Shown: positions 1-5,961 of the stretch, piece by piece
Position numbering within the stretch: position 1 is the stretch's first letter
Layout: each line of letters opens with the position of its first letter
NCBI GenBank assembly: GCA_013153825.1
Contig: JAADDP010000183.1
Span: 1 to 7,051 of the forward strand
Direction: 5' to 3'
Source of the DNA: Campylobacterota bacterium
GTDB taxonomy: Bacteria; Campylobacterota; Campylobacteria; Campylobacterales; Sulfurovaceae
Length of the DNA stretch: 7,051 nucleotides
Notes under the pieces: generated by a model
Database searches by the model: none
What the model was told of the DNA's origin: nothing
Seen by the model: only the letters and a program-made list of their open reading frames with translations
Position numbers and translations under genes: made by a program

Positions 1-2
1 AA

Positions 3-54
3 AACTTAAATAAAATTTAAAAAATATATTAATATATTTTTTTAAATTTAAGTT
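3..54. repeat. AT-only imperfect palindrome, possible terminator of the minus-strand operon
   Basis: Positions 19-42 form a perfect 24-bp palindrome (AAAAAATATATT followed by its reverse complement). It is flanked by 9-bp outer arms AACTTAAAT (3-11) and ATTTAAGTT (46-54), with small bulges between inner and outer parts. It lies just past the stop codon of the minus-strand phosphoesterase gene. Read on the minus strand, the hairpin is followed by a T-rich stretch, so it could end that transcript. The stem contains almost no G or C, so the fold is weak and it may only be AT-rich spacer. The left edge of the window hides what lies beyond. Confidence 0.4.
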
Positions 55-62
55 ATTTAAAG

Positions 63-1085
63 TTAAACTCTGTTTAAATAGTCTTGAATGAACTCTCTTA
101 TTTCGCTATATATAAAAGAGTCTCTGTAGTCTCTTATCTTTCCCCCACTAGCATTTTTATGTCCCCCTCCATTTCCGATATGTTCAGCAATCTTCGCCAC
201 ATCAACCCTATTATTACTTCTCATAGAGAAGCTCCCTCTATAGCTTATATCCATATAGAAATCATAATCTGGATTATCAACTAGAAAACGGTTTCCTAAG
301 ATTGAGCTGTTCCCCAAGCTGTATCCCAATAATCCCTTATACCCTTTATACTTAATTGTAAGTCTATCTCTACTTTTTGAGAGAAGTTTTGATACAAAAA
401 TGGCTACTAAGTTATCTTTTGTATCATCTTTATCATCTTTGAAGAACTCCTTCTTTATCCCATGAAGGTCACTATCAAGTCTTATATGCCCATCTTCAAT
501 CTCTGTATATAGTCTCATCCACTCAATTAGAAAGAGCTTTAACTCCCTATCCTCATTGGGAAATAGTATCCTGTTTATCTCCTTAGCTCCACTAATCATA
601 CCCAGTCCAACCTTTCCAACCTCGAAAAGTCTATCTCTACTGAGCCAGATATCTATCGCATTTATAGCTTGAACGAGAGTTAGATAGTCACCCTCCACAT
701 CAAACTTAAAGCTCTCTCTCAGCCAACTATATGTTATCGCTGTAGCTGATTTTGATATATCCAACATATACCAATCAAATTTTGATGCAGAGACCTCCCC
801 TGATATGTGGTGGTCGAGAAGTAGAAGCTCGGCATCTATAAAGTTTATCTGCTCATCCAACCATTCGGCATCTCTCATAGATAGATTTAAATCTGTAATC
901 AATATTAATGGTCTCTCATCAGGAAAATCACTCTCCTTTATATCTAACACAATCTCATCTAATCTAGCTCTTATCTCTGCCCCATAATTTGCATTATAGA
1001 ATTTTCCATCTCTAAAATATCTATATGTCAAATATTGGCAACCATATCCATCTAGGTCTATATGTGATAGGTGATACAGCATCAT
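63..1085 (-). CDS. DHH/DHHA1 family phosphoesterase (NrnB-like, possible nanoRNase)
   Basis: A 340-residue cytoplasmic protein with the full DHH-superfamily motif set. Motif I is HIDLDG (residues 8-13), an aspartate follows at 65 (ITDLN), DHH sits at 91-93, and a further acidic residue is D145 in AIDIW. These are the usual Mn-binding positions. The C-terminal DHHA1 substrate-binding domain carries SMRS (287-290) and the glycine loop GGGHKNASGG (306-315). The family cleaves phosphoester bonds in short oligoribonucleotides, pAp or cyclic dinucleotides. The opening YHLSHIDLDGYGC resembles NrnB/COG2404 oligoribonucleases more than NrnA, but substrate cannot be fixed from sequence alone. The ATG overlaps the TGA of the upstream Rrf2 gene in ATGA, which implies translational coupling; a second ATG follows directly, and GAGGA lies at 1098-1102. 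There are no signal peptide, membrane segments, frameshift or missing motif. Family assignment is firm; the exact role is not. Confidence 0.9.
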   Translation of the reverse strand: MMLYHLSHIDLDGYGCQYLTYRYFRDGKFYNANYGAEIRARLDEIVLDIKESDFPDERPLILITDLNLSMRDAEWLDEQINFIDAELLLLDHHISGEVSASKFDWYMLDISKSATAITYSWLRESFKFDVEGDYLTLVQAINAIDIWLSRDRLFEVGKVGLGMISGAKEINRILFPNEDRELKLFLIEWMRLYTEIEDGHIRLDSDLHGIKKEFFKDDKDDTKDNLVAIFVSKLLSKSRDRLTIKYKGYKGLLGYSLGNSSILGNRFLVDNPDYDFYMDISYRGSFSMRSNNRVDVAKIAEHIGNGGGHKNASGGKIRDYRDSFIYSEIREFIQDYLNRV

Positions 1086-1486
1086 CTTGCTAAAATATCC
1101 TCAAGTGTAAGCTCTTGTAAAAACTTATCTATCTTATATTGAAAAGTGGCTAAAAATGGTGATATATTGCATGTCCCAATCACCCCATTTGGACATGTAG
1201 CTGAGTATTGAGAGCAGTCAAATATGGTTGGTGCCCTACCCTCTGCAGCTATGATTATCTCAGATATAGATACCTGATTTGCCCTCTTTGCCATAATGAA
1301 GCCCCCATGAGCCCCCTTCTTGGACTCTAAAACCCCCTTTTTTGCGAGTGATTGAAGTATCTTTGCTAAAAAACTTTTTGGAATATTTAATCTGATTGCG
1401 AGTTGTTCAGCCCCTTGAGGTCTATTTGATTTCTGAATAATATCTAGTGATAGCAGTGCATACTCACTGGCTCTGGTTAATAACAT
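1082..1486 (-). CDS. Rrf2-family transcriptional regulator with a three-cysteine (Fe-S type) motif
   Basis: A 134-residue protein of normal Rrf2 length. It opens with LLTRASEYALLSL, typical of the family. A winged helix-turn-helix follows at about residues 27-50 (AEQLAIRLNIPKSFLAKIL), then the wing GAHGGF (58-63). Cysteines C91, C98 and C106 (spacing C-x6-C-x7-C) lie in the loop where IscR, NsrR and RirA bind an iron-sulfur cluster. A [2Fe-2S] or [4Fe-4S] sensor is therefore likely, but spacing does not say whether the signal is Fe-S status, NO, iron or redox. It is the first gene of an operon with the DHH phosphoesterase, overlapping it by 4 nt. A weak Shine-Dalgarno (AGGG, complement of 1493-1496) lies 6 nt before the ATG. 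No isc, suf or nitrosative-stress genes are nearby to narrow the role. An inverted repeat over the presumed promoter suggests autoregulation. Confidence 0.9.
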   Translation of the reverse strand: MLLTRASEYALLSLDIIQKSNRPQGAEQLAIRLNIPKSFLAKILQSLAKKGVLESKKGAHGGFIMAKRANQVSISEIIIAAEGRAPTIFDCSQYSATCPNGVIGTCNISPFLATFQYKIDKFLQELTLEDILAR

Positions 1487-1520
1487 ATACTGCCCTATAG
1501 TAAATATTTGTTTTTGTAAT

Positions 1521-1536
1521 AAGTAGTATTCTACTT
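1521..1536 (-). promoter_or_regulatory. Candidate Rrf2 operator overlapping the operon's -10 box
   Basis: AAGTAG-TATT-CTACTT is a perfect 6-bp inverted repeat with a 4-nt centre, 35 nt upstream of the Rrf2 start codon. On the minus strand it contains TAGAAT (complement of 1528-1533), a five-of-six match to the sigma-70 -10 consensus. No good -35 is visible at 17 nt, which is common in Campylobacterota promoters. A dimeric regulator bound here would block its own transcription, as many Rrf2 proteins do. Symmetry and position are seen; binding is inferred. Confidence 0.5.
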
Positions 1537-1580
1537 TAATTTATATTAAGTTTAGATTTCATCTATATTTAAATAAATGG

Positions 1581-1621
1581 TGTTAAAATAGCGACTCAAA
1601 TTTAAAATACCAATCAGGAGG
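1581..1621 (+). promoter_or_regulatory. rpsO promoter (extended -10) and ribosome binding site
   Basis: TGTTAAAAT at 1581-1589 is an extended -10 element (TG-N-TAAAAT); no convincing -35 lies 17 nt upstream. Transcription would start near 1596 and give a leader of about 30 nt. A full Shine-Dalgarno AGGAGG sits at 1616-1621, 5 nt before the ATG. A second TAAAAT at 1603-1608 is too close to the ribosome binding site to be the main promoter. The leader is too short to show an obvious S15 autoregulatory pseudoknot. Confidence 0.55.
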
Positions 1622-1626
1622 TCAAT

Positions 1627-1896
1627 ATGGCTTTAGATAAGGCGAAAAAGTTAGAGATTATCGCTAAATATGGAAAGAGTGAGGGCGATACAGGCTCTAC
1701 AGAGGTACAGGTTGCACTACTTACAGAGAGAATTAAGTATTTGACAGAGCATCTTAAGATAAATAAAAAGGACCACTCATCCAGACTTGGACTACTAAAA
1801 CTTGTTGGTCAGAGAAGAAGATTATTAAGATATCTCAAAAGAAAAGATTTCTCGAAATATAGCTCTATTAAAGCAGATTTAGGAATTAGAAACTAA
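1627..1896 (+). CDS. rpsO: 30S ribosomal protein S15
   Basis: An 89-residue protein, the standard length for S15. It binds 16S rRNA early in assembly of the 30S platform and contributes to an intersubunit bridge. The family pattern is clear: an N-terminal helix, then [17 protein letters not shown] (about residues 20-36), the conserved rRNA-contacting [22 protein letters not shown] (about 49-70), and a C-terminal lysine-rich helix. The start is fixed by AGGAGG 5 nt upstream. It appears monocistronic, with its own promoter, a palindrome just after the stop, and a separate strong promoter before the next gene. It is transcribed divergently from the Rrf2 operon. Nothing is unusual in the protein. 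Confidence 0.98.
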   Translation: MALDKAKKLEIIAKYGKSEGDTGSTEVQVALLTERIKYLTEHLKINKKDHSSRLGLLKLVGQRRRLLRYLKRKDFSKYSSIKADLGIRN

Positions 1897-1908
1897 AACT
1901 CCCCCTCA

Positions 1909-1928
1909 AGGCGTGGATATCCACGCCT
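1909..1928 (+). terminator. Perfect 20-bp palindrome after rpsO, candidate terminator without a U-tract
   Basis: AGGCGTGGAT is followed directly by its exact reverse complement ATCCACGCCT, 12 nt after the rpsO stop. As RNA it forms an 8-bp GC-rich stem (AGGCGTGG/CCACGCCT) with an ATAT loop, strikingly GC-rich against the AT-rich surroundings. No T-run follows (the next bases are CTCAATCAATG), so it is not a textbook intrinsic terminator. It could end transcription with help from Rho, protect the rpsO mRNA 3' end, or be a protein-binding site. Position after a highly expressed gene favours a 3'-end role. Confidence 0.6.
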
Positions 1929-2002
1929 CTCAATCAATGAAACTCAATAACTAAATTAAATTTTTAAATGCCAATTTAGGGTTTCTATGTAATTTTAGAA
2001 AA

Positions 2003-2023
2003 GTTTAGTTGTATAGACTAAAG
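2003..2023. promoter_or_regulatory. HAIR-like inverted repeat, candidate HspR operator for grpE-dnaK
   Basis: GTTTAGT-N7-ACTAAAG has six perfectly paired bases per arm (TTTAGT/ACTAAA) around a 7-nt spacer. The published HspR-associated inverted repeat is CTTGAGT-N7-ACTCAAG; this site has the same arm length and spacer and matches 11 of its 14 defined bases. It lies 29 nt upstream of the -35 box of the grpE promoter. HspR controls chaperone operons in Helicobacter and Campylobacter, which makes the reading plausible. In DNA this AT-rich a repeat of this size could also arise by chance. No CIRCE sequence (HrcA operator) was seen in this region. Confidence 0.45.
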
Positions 2024-2052
2024 TTTTATAAGTAAAAAAACTAAACTAAACC

Positions 2053-2104
2053 TTGACAAACCAAACTCAATGTTGTATAATCTGCTTGATTTTAAAAAAA
2101 GGAG
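2053..2104 (+). promoter_or_regulatory. Consensus sigma-70 promoter and ribosome binding site of grpE
   Basis: TTGACA at 2053-2058 and TATAAT at 2076-2081 are exact consensus hexamers separated by 17 nt, the optimal spacing. Transcription should start near 2088, giving a leader of about 28 nt. A Shine-Dalgarno AAGGAG lies at 2099-2104, 11 nt before the ATG at 2116. The 187-nt stretch upstream, back to 1929, has no gene; besides this promoter it holds the HAIR-like repeat and further ACTAAA half-sites. Confidence 0.85.
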
Positions 2105-2115
2105 CAGTTCTAAGT

Positions 2116-2679
2116 ATGGATAAAGATAGCAAGGATTCCATAGATGTTGAGATAGAGACGGCTGAACCTATAAAATCTGTTGATGATAGTGTAAATGAGG
2201 AGAACCCACAACTATCGGAGATAGAGAAACTTAAGGCGGAGGTTGCATCTTGGGAAGATAAATTTCTAAGAACTCATGCACACTTTGAGAATAGTAAAAA
2301 GCTTCTAGAGAAAGATAAAGATTTGGCAGTTGCATATGCAAATGAGAGTTTTGCAAAAGATATGTTGGCTGTAATAGACTCACTCGATAGTGCATTGGGA
2401 ATGATAAAAGGTATAAATAGTGGTACTGACAAGAGTGAATTTGTTAAGAAGATGGAGGAGGGTTTAGTATTAGTAGATGAGCAACTCCATAAAATATTGG
2501 AGAAGCACCATATTAAACCTATAGATTGCAGTGGAGATTTTGATCCAAATCTACATCAAGCAGTTATGCAGGAGGAGAGTCCAGAGCATCAGAGTGGTGA
2601 GATAGTTAAGGTTCTACAGAAGGGTTATACCATGAAAGATAGAGTCTTAAGACCAGCTATGGTAAGTACAGCAAGATAG
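2116..2679 (+). CDS. grpE: Nucleotide exchange factor GrpE, co-chaperone of DnaK
   Basis: A 187-residue cytoplasmic protein. GrpE dimers open the DnaK nucleotide cleft to release ADP and restart the folding cycle. An acidic, probably disordered N-terminus (1-35) leads into a long helix (about 35-98) that forms the dimer stalk. The C-terminal beta domain carries the GrpE signature FDPNLHQAV (142-150) and GYTMKDRVLRPA (170-181). The ATG at 2116 is chosen because AAGGAG precedes it. The same frame stays open back to a TTG at 2053, but that TTG is the promoter's -35 box and lies upstream of the transcription start, so the extra 21 residues cannot be real. dnaK follows after 86 nt on the same strand. 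hrcA, which often precedes grpE in Campylobacterota, is absent; the promoter sits right at this gene. Confidence 0.96.
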   Translation: MDKDSKDSIDVEIETAEPIKSVDDSVNEENPQLSEIEKLKAEVASWEDKFLRTHAHFENSKKLLEKDKDLAVAYANESFAKDMLAVIDSLDSALGMIKGINSGTDKSEFVKKMEEGLVLVDEQLHKILEKHHIKPIDCSGDFDPNLHQAVMQEESPEHQSGEIVKVLQKGYTMKDRVLRPAMVSTAR

Positions 2680-2725
2680 TAGAAGTTTTGCAACTTAGTT
2701 TGCATTCAAAATGAGAAAAATTTAA

Positions 2726-2758
2726 TATAATTTCAGTAAATAATATACATAGAAGGAG
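2726..2758 (+). promoter_or_regulatory. Possible secondary promoter and ribosome binding site of dnaK
   Basis: The 86-nt grpE-dnaK gap contains an exact TATAAT at 2726-2731. The nearest -35-like hexamer, TTGCAT (2700-2705), is 20 nt away and so poorly spaced. A strong Shine-Dalgarno AAGGAG at 2753-2758 lies 7 nt before the dnaK ATG. The -10 could provide extra dnaK transcript independent of grpE, but a lone TATAAT in AT-rich DNA is weak evidence. The ribosome binding site is secure. Confidence 0.45.
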
Positions 2759-2765
2759 ATTATTA

Positions 2766-4643
2766 ATGAGTAAAGTTTTAGGGATAGACTTAGGAACAAC
2801 AAACTCAGCAATGGCCATATATGAGAATGGCGAATCTAAAATTATTGTAAATAAAGAGGGTAAGAATACGACACCATCTGTAGTAGCATTTACAGATAAG
2901 GGTGAAATTATCGTTGGAGATCCGGCAAAGAGACAGGCTGTAACAAATCCAGAGAAGACAATATACTCAATCAAGAGAATTATGGGTCTTATGTGTGAAG
3001 AGGAGCATGCAAAAGCTGCTAAAGGGAGACTCCCATACCATATAATAGATAGAAATGGCGCATGTGCGATTGAAATTTCTGGCAAAACATATACTCCTCA
3101 AGAGATATCAGCGAAAATATTGATGAAACTTAAAGAGGATGCTGAAAGCTACCTCGGAGAGGCTATTACAGATGCAGTAATTACAGTTCCTGCATATTTT
3201 AATGACTCTCAGAGAAAAGCTACAAAAGAGGCTGGAACAATTGCAGGTCTAAATGTTCTTAGAATTATAAATGAGCCTACATCGGCAGCTTTGGCTTATG
3301 GACTAGACAAGAAAGAGTCTGAACAGATTTTAGTATATGACCTTGGTGGTGGAACTTTTGATGCAACTGTACTAGAGACTGGGGATAATGTTGTTGAGGT
3401 TATGGCTACTGGTGGAGATGCCTTCCTTGGTGGAGATGACTTTGATAATAGAATTATAGACTTTGTAACTACTGAATTTAAGAGTGAGACAGGCATAGAC
3501 CTTAAGAGTGATGTTATGGCTCTACAGAGAATTAAAGATGGTGCAGAGAATGCAAAAAAAGAGCTATCTACAGCTACTGAGACAGAGATAAATCTACCAT
3601 TCATCACAGCTGATGCAACCGGTCCAAAACACTTAGTTCAGAAGTTGACAAGGGCTAAATTTGAGTCTCTAATAGAGGATTTAGTAGAAGAGACAATAGA
3701 TACTCTAAAAGAGGTTATCAATGATGCTGGTCTTAGTAAAGGTGATATTAATGAGATTGTAATGGTTGGGGGAAGTACAAGAGTACCTCTAGTTCAGCAG
3801 AAAGTTAAAAACTTCTTCGGTAAAGAGTTAAATAAATCTGTAAACCCTGATGAGGTTGTGGCTATGGGTGCATCAATTCAGGGTGGTGTATTGAGAGGAG
3901 ATGTTAAAGATGTTCTACTTCTAGATGTTACACCACTTAGTCTTGGAATTGAGACTCTTGGAGGAGTTACAACCAAAATTATCGAGAAGGGTACAACAAT
4001 TCCAGTTAAGAAGTCTCAGGTATTCTCAACGGCAGAGGATAATCAACCAGCTGTAAGTATTCATGTACTGCAGGGAGAGAGAGAGTTTGCTAAGGATAAT
4101 AAGTCTCTAGGTATGTTTGAACTTAGAGGAATTCCTGCAGCACCTAGAGGAGTACCTCAAATTGAAGTTACATTTGATATCGATGCAAATGGAATTTTAA
4201 CAGTAACTGCTCAAGATAAGGGGACAGGAAAACAGCAGGAGATTAAAATTACAGGTTCATCTGGTCTAAGTGAAGATGAGATTGAGAAGATGATTAGAGA
4301 TGCTGAGGCGAATAAGGCTGATGATGAGAAGAGAAAAGAGTTAGTTGAGGCTAGAAATAGAGCTGATGCACTTATACACCAGACTAGAAAGTCACTAAAA
4401 GATTTGGGAGATAGCTTTGATGCTACGGAGAAGGCAAATATTGAGAGTGCTATTGCCGGTCTTGAGACTGTTCTAAAGGATAACTCTGCCACAAAAGAGC
4501 AGATAGAGGATAAAGTTAAAGAGTTAACTGAGAAGTCACATAAGTTGGCAGAGGCTATCTATGCCAAAGAGAAGAGTGCAAATAAAGATAAGGCTGCTAA
4601 GAAGGCTGATGATGATGATATCATCGATGCAGAGGTTGAGTAG
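2766..4643 (+). CDS. dnaK: Molecular chaperone DnaK (Hsp70)
   Basis: A complete 625-residue Hsp70, close to the usual bacterial length of about 610-640. It binds exposed hydrophobic peptides and releases them in an ATP-driven cycle with DnaJ and GrpE. The nucleotide-binding domain (about 1-380) shows phosphate loop 1 IDLGTTNS (7-14), catalytic K70 in YSIKRIMG, phosphate loop 2 [11 protein letters not shown] (190-200) with T197 at the autophosphorylation position, and VGGSTRVP (334-341). The interdomain linker [12 protein letters not shown] (383-394) leads into the substrate-binding beta domain (about 390-500) and the helical lid (about 500-600). The tail ends in acidic [11 protein letters not shown], typical of Campylobacterota DnaK. 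The ATG is fixed by AAGGAG 7 nt upstream. It is probably transcribed with grpE. DnaJ is not in the window. No frameshift or missing residue was seen. Confidence 0.99.
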   Translation: MSKVLGIDLGTTNSAMAIYENGESKIIVNKEGKNTTPSVVAFTDKGEIIVGDPAKRQAVTNPEKTIYSIKRIMGLMCEEEHAKAAKGRLPYHIIDRNGACAIEISGKTYTPQEISAKILMKLKEDAESYLGEAITDAVITVPAYFNDSQRKATKEAGTIAGLNVLRIINEPTSAALAYGLDKKESEQILVYDLGGGTFDATVLETGDNVVEVMATGGDAFLGGDDFDNRIIDFVTTEFKSETGIDLKSDVMALQRIKDGAENAKKELSTATETEINLPFITADATGPKHLVQKLTRAKFESLIEDLVEETIDTLKEVINDAGLSKGDINEIVMVGGSTRVPLVQQKVKNFFGKELNKSVNPDEVVAMGASIQGGVLRGDVKDVLLLDVTPLSLGIETLGGVTTKIIEKGTTIPVKKSQVFSTAEDNQPAVSIHVLQGEREFAKDNKSLGMFELRGIPAAPRGVPQIEVTFDIDANGILTVTAQDKGTGKQQEIKITGSSGLSEDEIEKMIRDAEANKADDEKRKELVEARNRADALIHQTRKSLKDLGDSFDATEKANIESAIAGLETVLKDNSATKEQIEDKVKELTEKSHKLAEAIYAKEKSANKDKAAKKADDDDIIDAEVE

Positions 4644-4660
4644 TAATATCTCAATAGAGT

Positions 4661-4683
4661 GTGGAAGGTTTTTAACCCTCCAC
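4661..4683. terminator. Hairpin between convergent dnaK and aminotransferase genes, candidate bidirectional terminator
   Basis: GTGGA-A-GGTT-TTT-AACC-C-TCCAC folds into a nine-pair stem with one A-C mismatch and a 3-nt loop, 17 nt after the dnaK stop. It overlaps the last codons and stop of the convergent aminotransferase gene. Neither strand has a run of T after the stem. As with the palindrome after rpsO, it is a GC-rich hairpin at a gene end without a U-tract. Position between convergent genes favours a shared terminator. Confidence 0.55.
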
Positions 4684-5835
4684 AAACCTCTTTAATCTTC
4701 TAATACCCTCTTCAATCGTATCTACATCGGTAGCGAATGAAAATCTTATATAACCCTCAGCACCAAATGCTATACCTGGGACAACGGCAACACCCTCACT
4801 CTCCAAAAGTCTTTTAGAGAAGTCCATAGAGTCATTAGATACACCCTTGATATTTATAAATAGATAGAATGCACCATCAGGCTTTACCACAGATAATCCA
4901 TCTATACTGTTTATAAGCTCTACTGCTCTATCTCTTCTCCTCTCAAAGAGTCTTCTCATATCCTCTATCTCTCCATCTACAGTACCATCGAGACCCTTTA
5001 TAGCTGCAGATTGGGTAATTGAATTTACATTAGATGTACTTTGAGATTGAAATCTATTCATCGCCTTTACAAGTTCAATATTTGGTGTAGCTAGATATCC
5101 AAACCTCCAACCTGTCATAGCTACGGACTTACTAAGTCCATTAATGGTTACAGTTCTATTAAACATATCTTCGGATATTGATGCAGTTGAGGTGAACTCA
5201 ACATCTCCATACACAAGCTTCTCATACATCTCATCACTAAAGACTATAATATCTGTCCCCTTCAAAATATCAGCAATCGCCTCAAGCTCCTCTTTAGAAT
5301 ATACAGAACCTGTTGGATTTGATGGTGTGGTCAATATCAATATTTTACTCTTAGGAGTTATAGCCCTCTTCAACTGCTCTGGGGTAATTTTGAAATCACT
5401 CTTATCCGATGTCTCTATCGTCACAACATCTCCTCCAGAGTACTTAACAAGTTCTGGATATGTAACCCAATATGGAGATGGTACAATAACCTCATCACCC
5501 TCATCTACCAAAGCCTGAAATAGGTTAAAGAGTGAGTGTTTAGCCCCATTATTTGTCTGTACCATATCTACTGTATACTCTAAACCATTATCCCTCTTGA
5601 GTTTATCTACAACGGCCTTTAACAAATCTGGAGTCCCTGGGACTGCTGTATATCTTGTTTTACCTTCATCTAGAGCCTTTTTAGCCTCATCTCTAATTGC
5701 ACTTGGAGTGTCAAAATCTGGTTCTCCTGCCGAAAATGATAGAATATCCTTTCCTTCTGCCTTTAACTCTAGTGCTAAAGTTGTAATAGCGATTGTCATA
5801 GACGTAGATAGTTTCTCTATTCTTTTTGAGAGCAT
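4672..5835 (-). CDS. aspB: PLP-dependent class I aminotransferase, aspartate aminotransferase type
   Basis: A 387-residue fold-type I aminotransferase, probably moving amino groups between aspartate and 2-oxoglutarate. Visible features are an N-terminal LSKRIEKLSTSMTIAI, SAGEPDFDTP (35-44), the cofactor-region SNPTG (172-176, N173), D201 and Y204 in SDEMYEKL, the PLP Schiff-base lysine K236 in SKSVAMTGWRFGY with phosphate-contacting R244, and C-terminal R364 in YIRFSF, which binds the substrate carboxylate. This is the class Ib (Thermus/Bacillus-like) pattern; some relatives also use prephenate or other keto acids, so substrate is likely rather than proven. The ATG at 5835 is preferred to an in-frame GTG at 5847, because that GTG lies inside the Shine-Dalgarno AAGGTGG. 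The gene appears monocistronic, convergent with dnaK and divergent from the OmpA-like gene. The symbol follows the usual Campylobacter name; aspC is also used. Confidence 0.93.
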   Translation of the reverse strand: MLSKRIEKLSTSMTIAITTLALELKAEGKDILSFSAGEPDFDTPSAIRDEAKKALDEGKTRYTAVPGTPDLLKAVVDKLKRDNGLEYTVDMVQTNNGAKHSLFNLFQALVDEGDEVIVPSPYWVTYPELVKYSGGDVVTIETSDKSDFKITPEQLKRAITPKSKILILTTPSNPTGSVYSKEELEAIADILKGTDIIVFSDEMYEKLVYGDVEFTSTASISEDMFNRTVTINGLSKSVAMTGWRFGYLATPNIELVKAMNRFQSQSTSNVNSITQSAAIKGLDGTVDGEIEDMRRLFERRRDRAVELINSIDGLSVVKPDGAFYLFINIKGVSNDSMDFSKRLLESEGVAVVPGIAFGAEGYIRFSFATDVDTIEEGIRRLKRFVEG

Positions 5836-5843
5836 TTTTAAAT

Positions 5844-5850
5844 CCACCTT
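5844..5850 (-). promoter_or_regulatory. Ribosome binding site that decides the aminotransferase start
   Basis: The minus strand reads AAGGTGG here, one base from AAGGAGG, 8 nt before the ATG at 5835. The in-frame GTG that would give a protein four residues longer is part of this motif, and nothing comparable lies upstream of that GTG at proper spacing. The ATG also gives the family's usual short N-terminus. Confidence 0.8.
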
Positions 5851-5874
5851 ATATTTTTTTGAGAAAATCTTAGG

Positions 5875-5880
5875 ATTATA
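5875..5880 (-). promoter_or_regulatory. -10 box of the aminotransferase gene
   Basis: The minus strand reads TTTTAGTATAATCC, with an exact TATAAT 39 nt upstream of the ATG. No good -35 hexamer lies 16-18 nt further upstream (AGTCAA at 17 nt), but the region is T- and A-rich, as usual for Campylobacterota promoters. It is one half of the 192-nt divergent spacer 5836-6027, which contains no gene. Confidence 0.6.
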
Positions 5881-5961
5881 CTAAAAGTAAAATTATATTG
5901 ACTTAATAGAAAAAAGTGATACACACTATTTAAATATTTTAAATTTATATACACAATATAA

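Noticed and set aside
84..987. Plus-strand frames at 84-284 and 805-987 opposite the phosphoesterase gene
   Set aside because: Short, without motifs, and opposite a complete DHH/DHHA1 protein.
2053..2115. A 21-residue N-terminal extension of GrpE starting at TTG 2053
   Set aside because: The TTG is the -35 hexamer of a consensus promoter, transcription would start after it, the extension is cysteine- and isoleucine-rich unlike GrpE, and the ATG at 2116 has its own Shine-Dalgarno.
1929..2115. CIRCE element for HrcA before grpE
   Set aside because: Neither TTAGCACTC nor GAGTGCTAA, nor a close variant, is present between rpsO and grpE.
2683..2696. AAGTT-TTGC-AACTT inverted repeat just after grpE as a terminator or operator
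   Set aside because: Only five AT-rich pairs; too weak to stand out from chance in this composition.
2657..3085. 142-codon minus-strand reading frame opposite the start of dnaK, with hydrophobic stretches
   Set aside because: It lies almost wholly opposite a clear, conserved dnaK; hydrophobic content is what the complement of charged codons gives, and no ribosome binding site supports it.
3296..4492. Two further minus-strand frames inside dnaK (3296-3607 and 4211-4492)
   Set aside because: Serine/leucine/phenylalanine-rich complements of dnaK codons, without family motifs.
5836..5847. GTG start at 5847 for the aminotransferase
   Set aside because: The GTG is part of the AAGGTGG ribosome binding site for the ATG at 5835.
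5144..5884. Two plus-strand frames opposite the aminotransferase gene (5144-5518 and 5597-5884)
   Set aside because: Antisense shadows of a gene with all catalytic residues; composition is low-complexity serine-rich.
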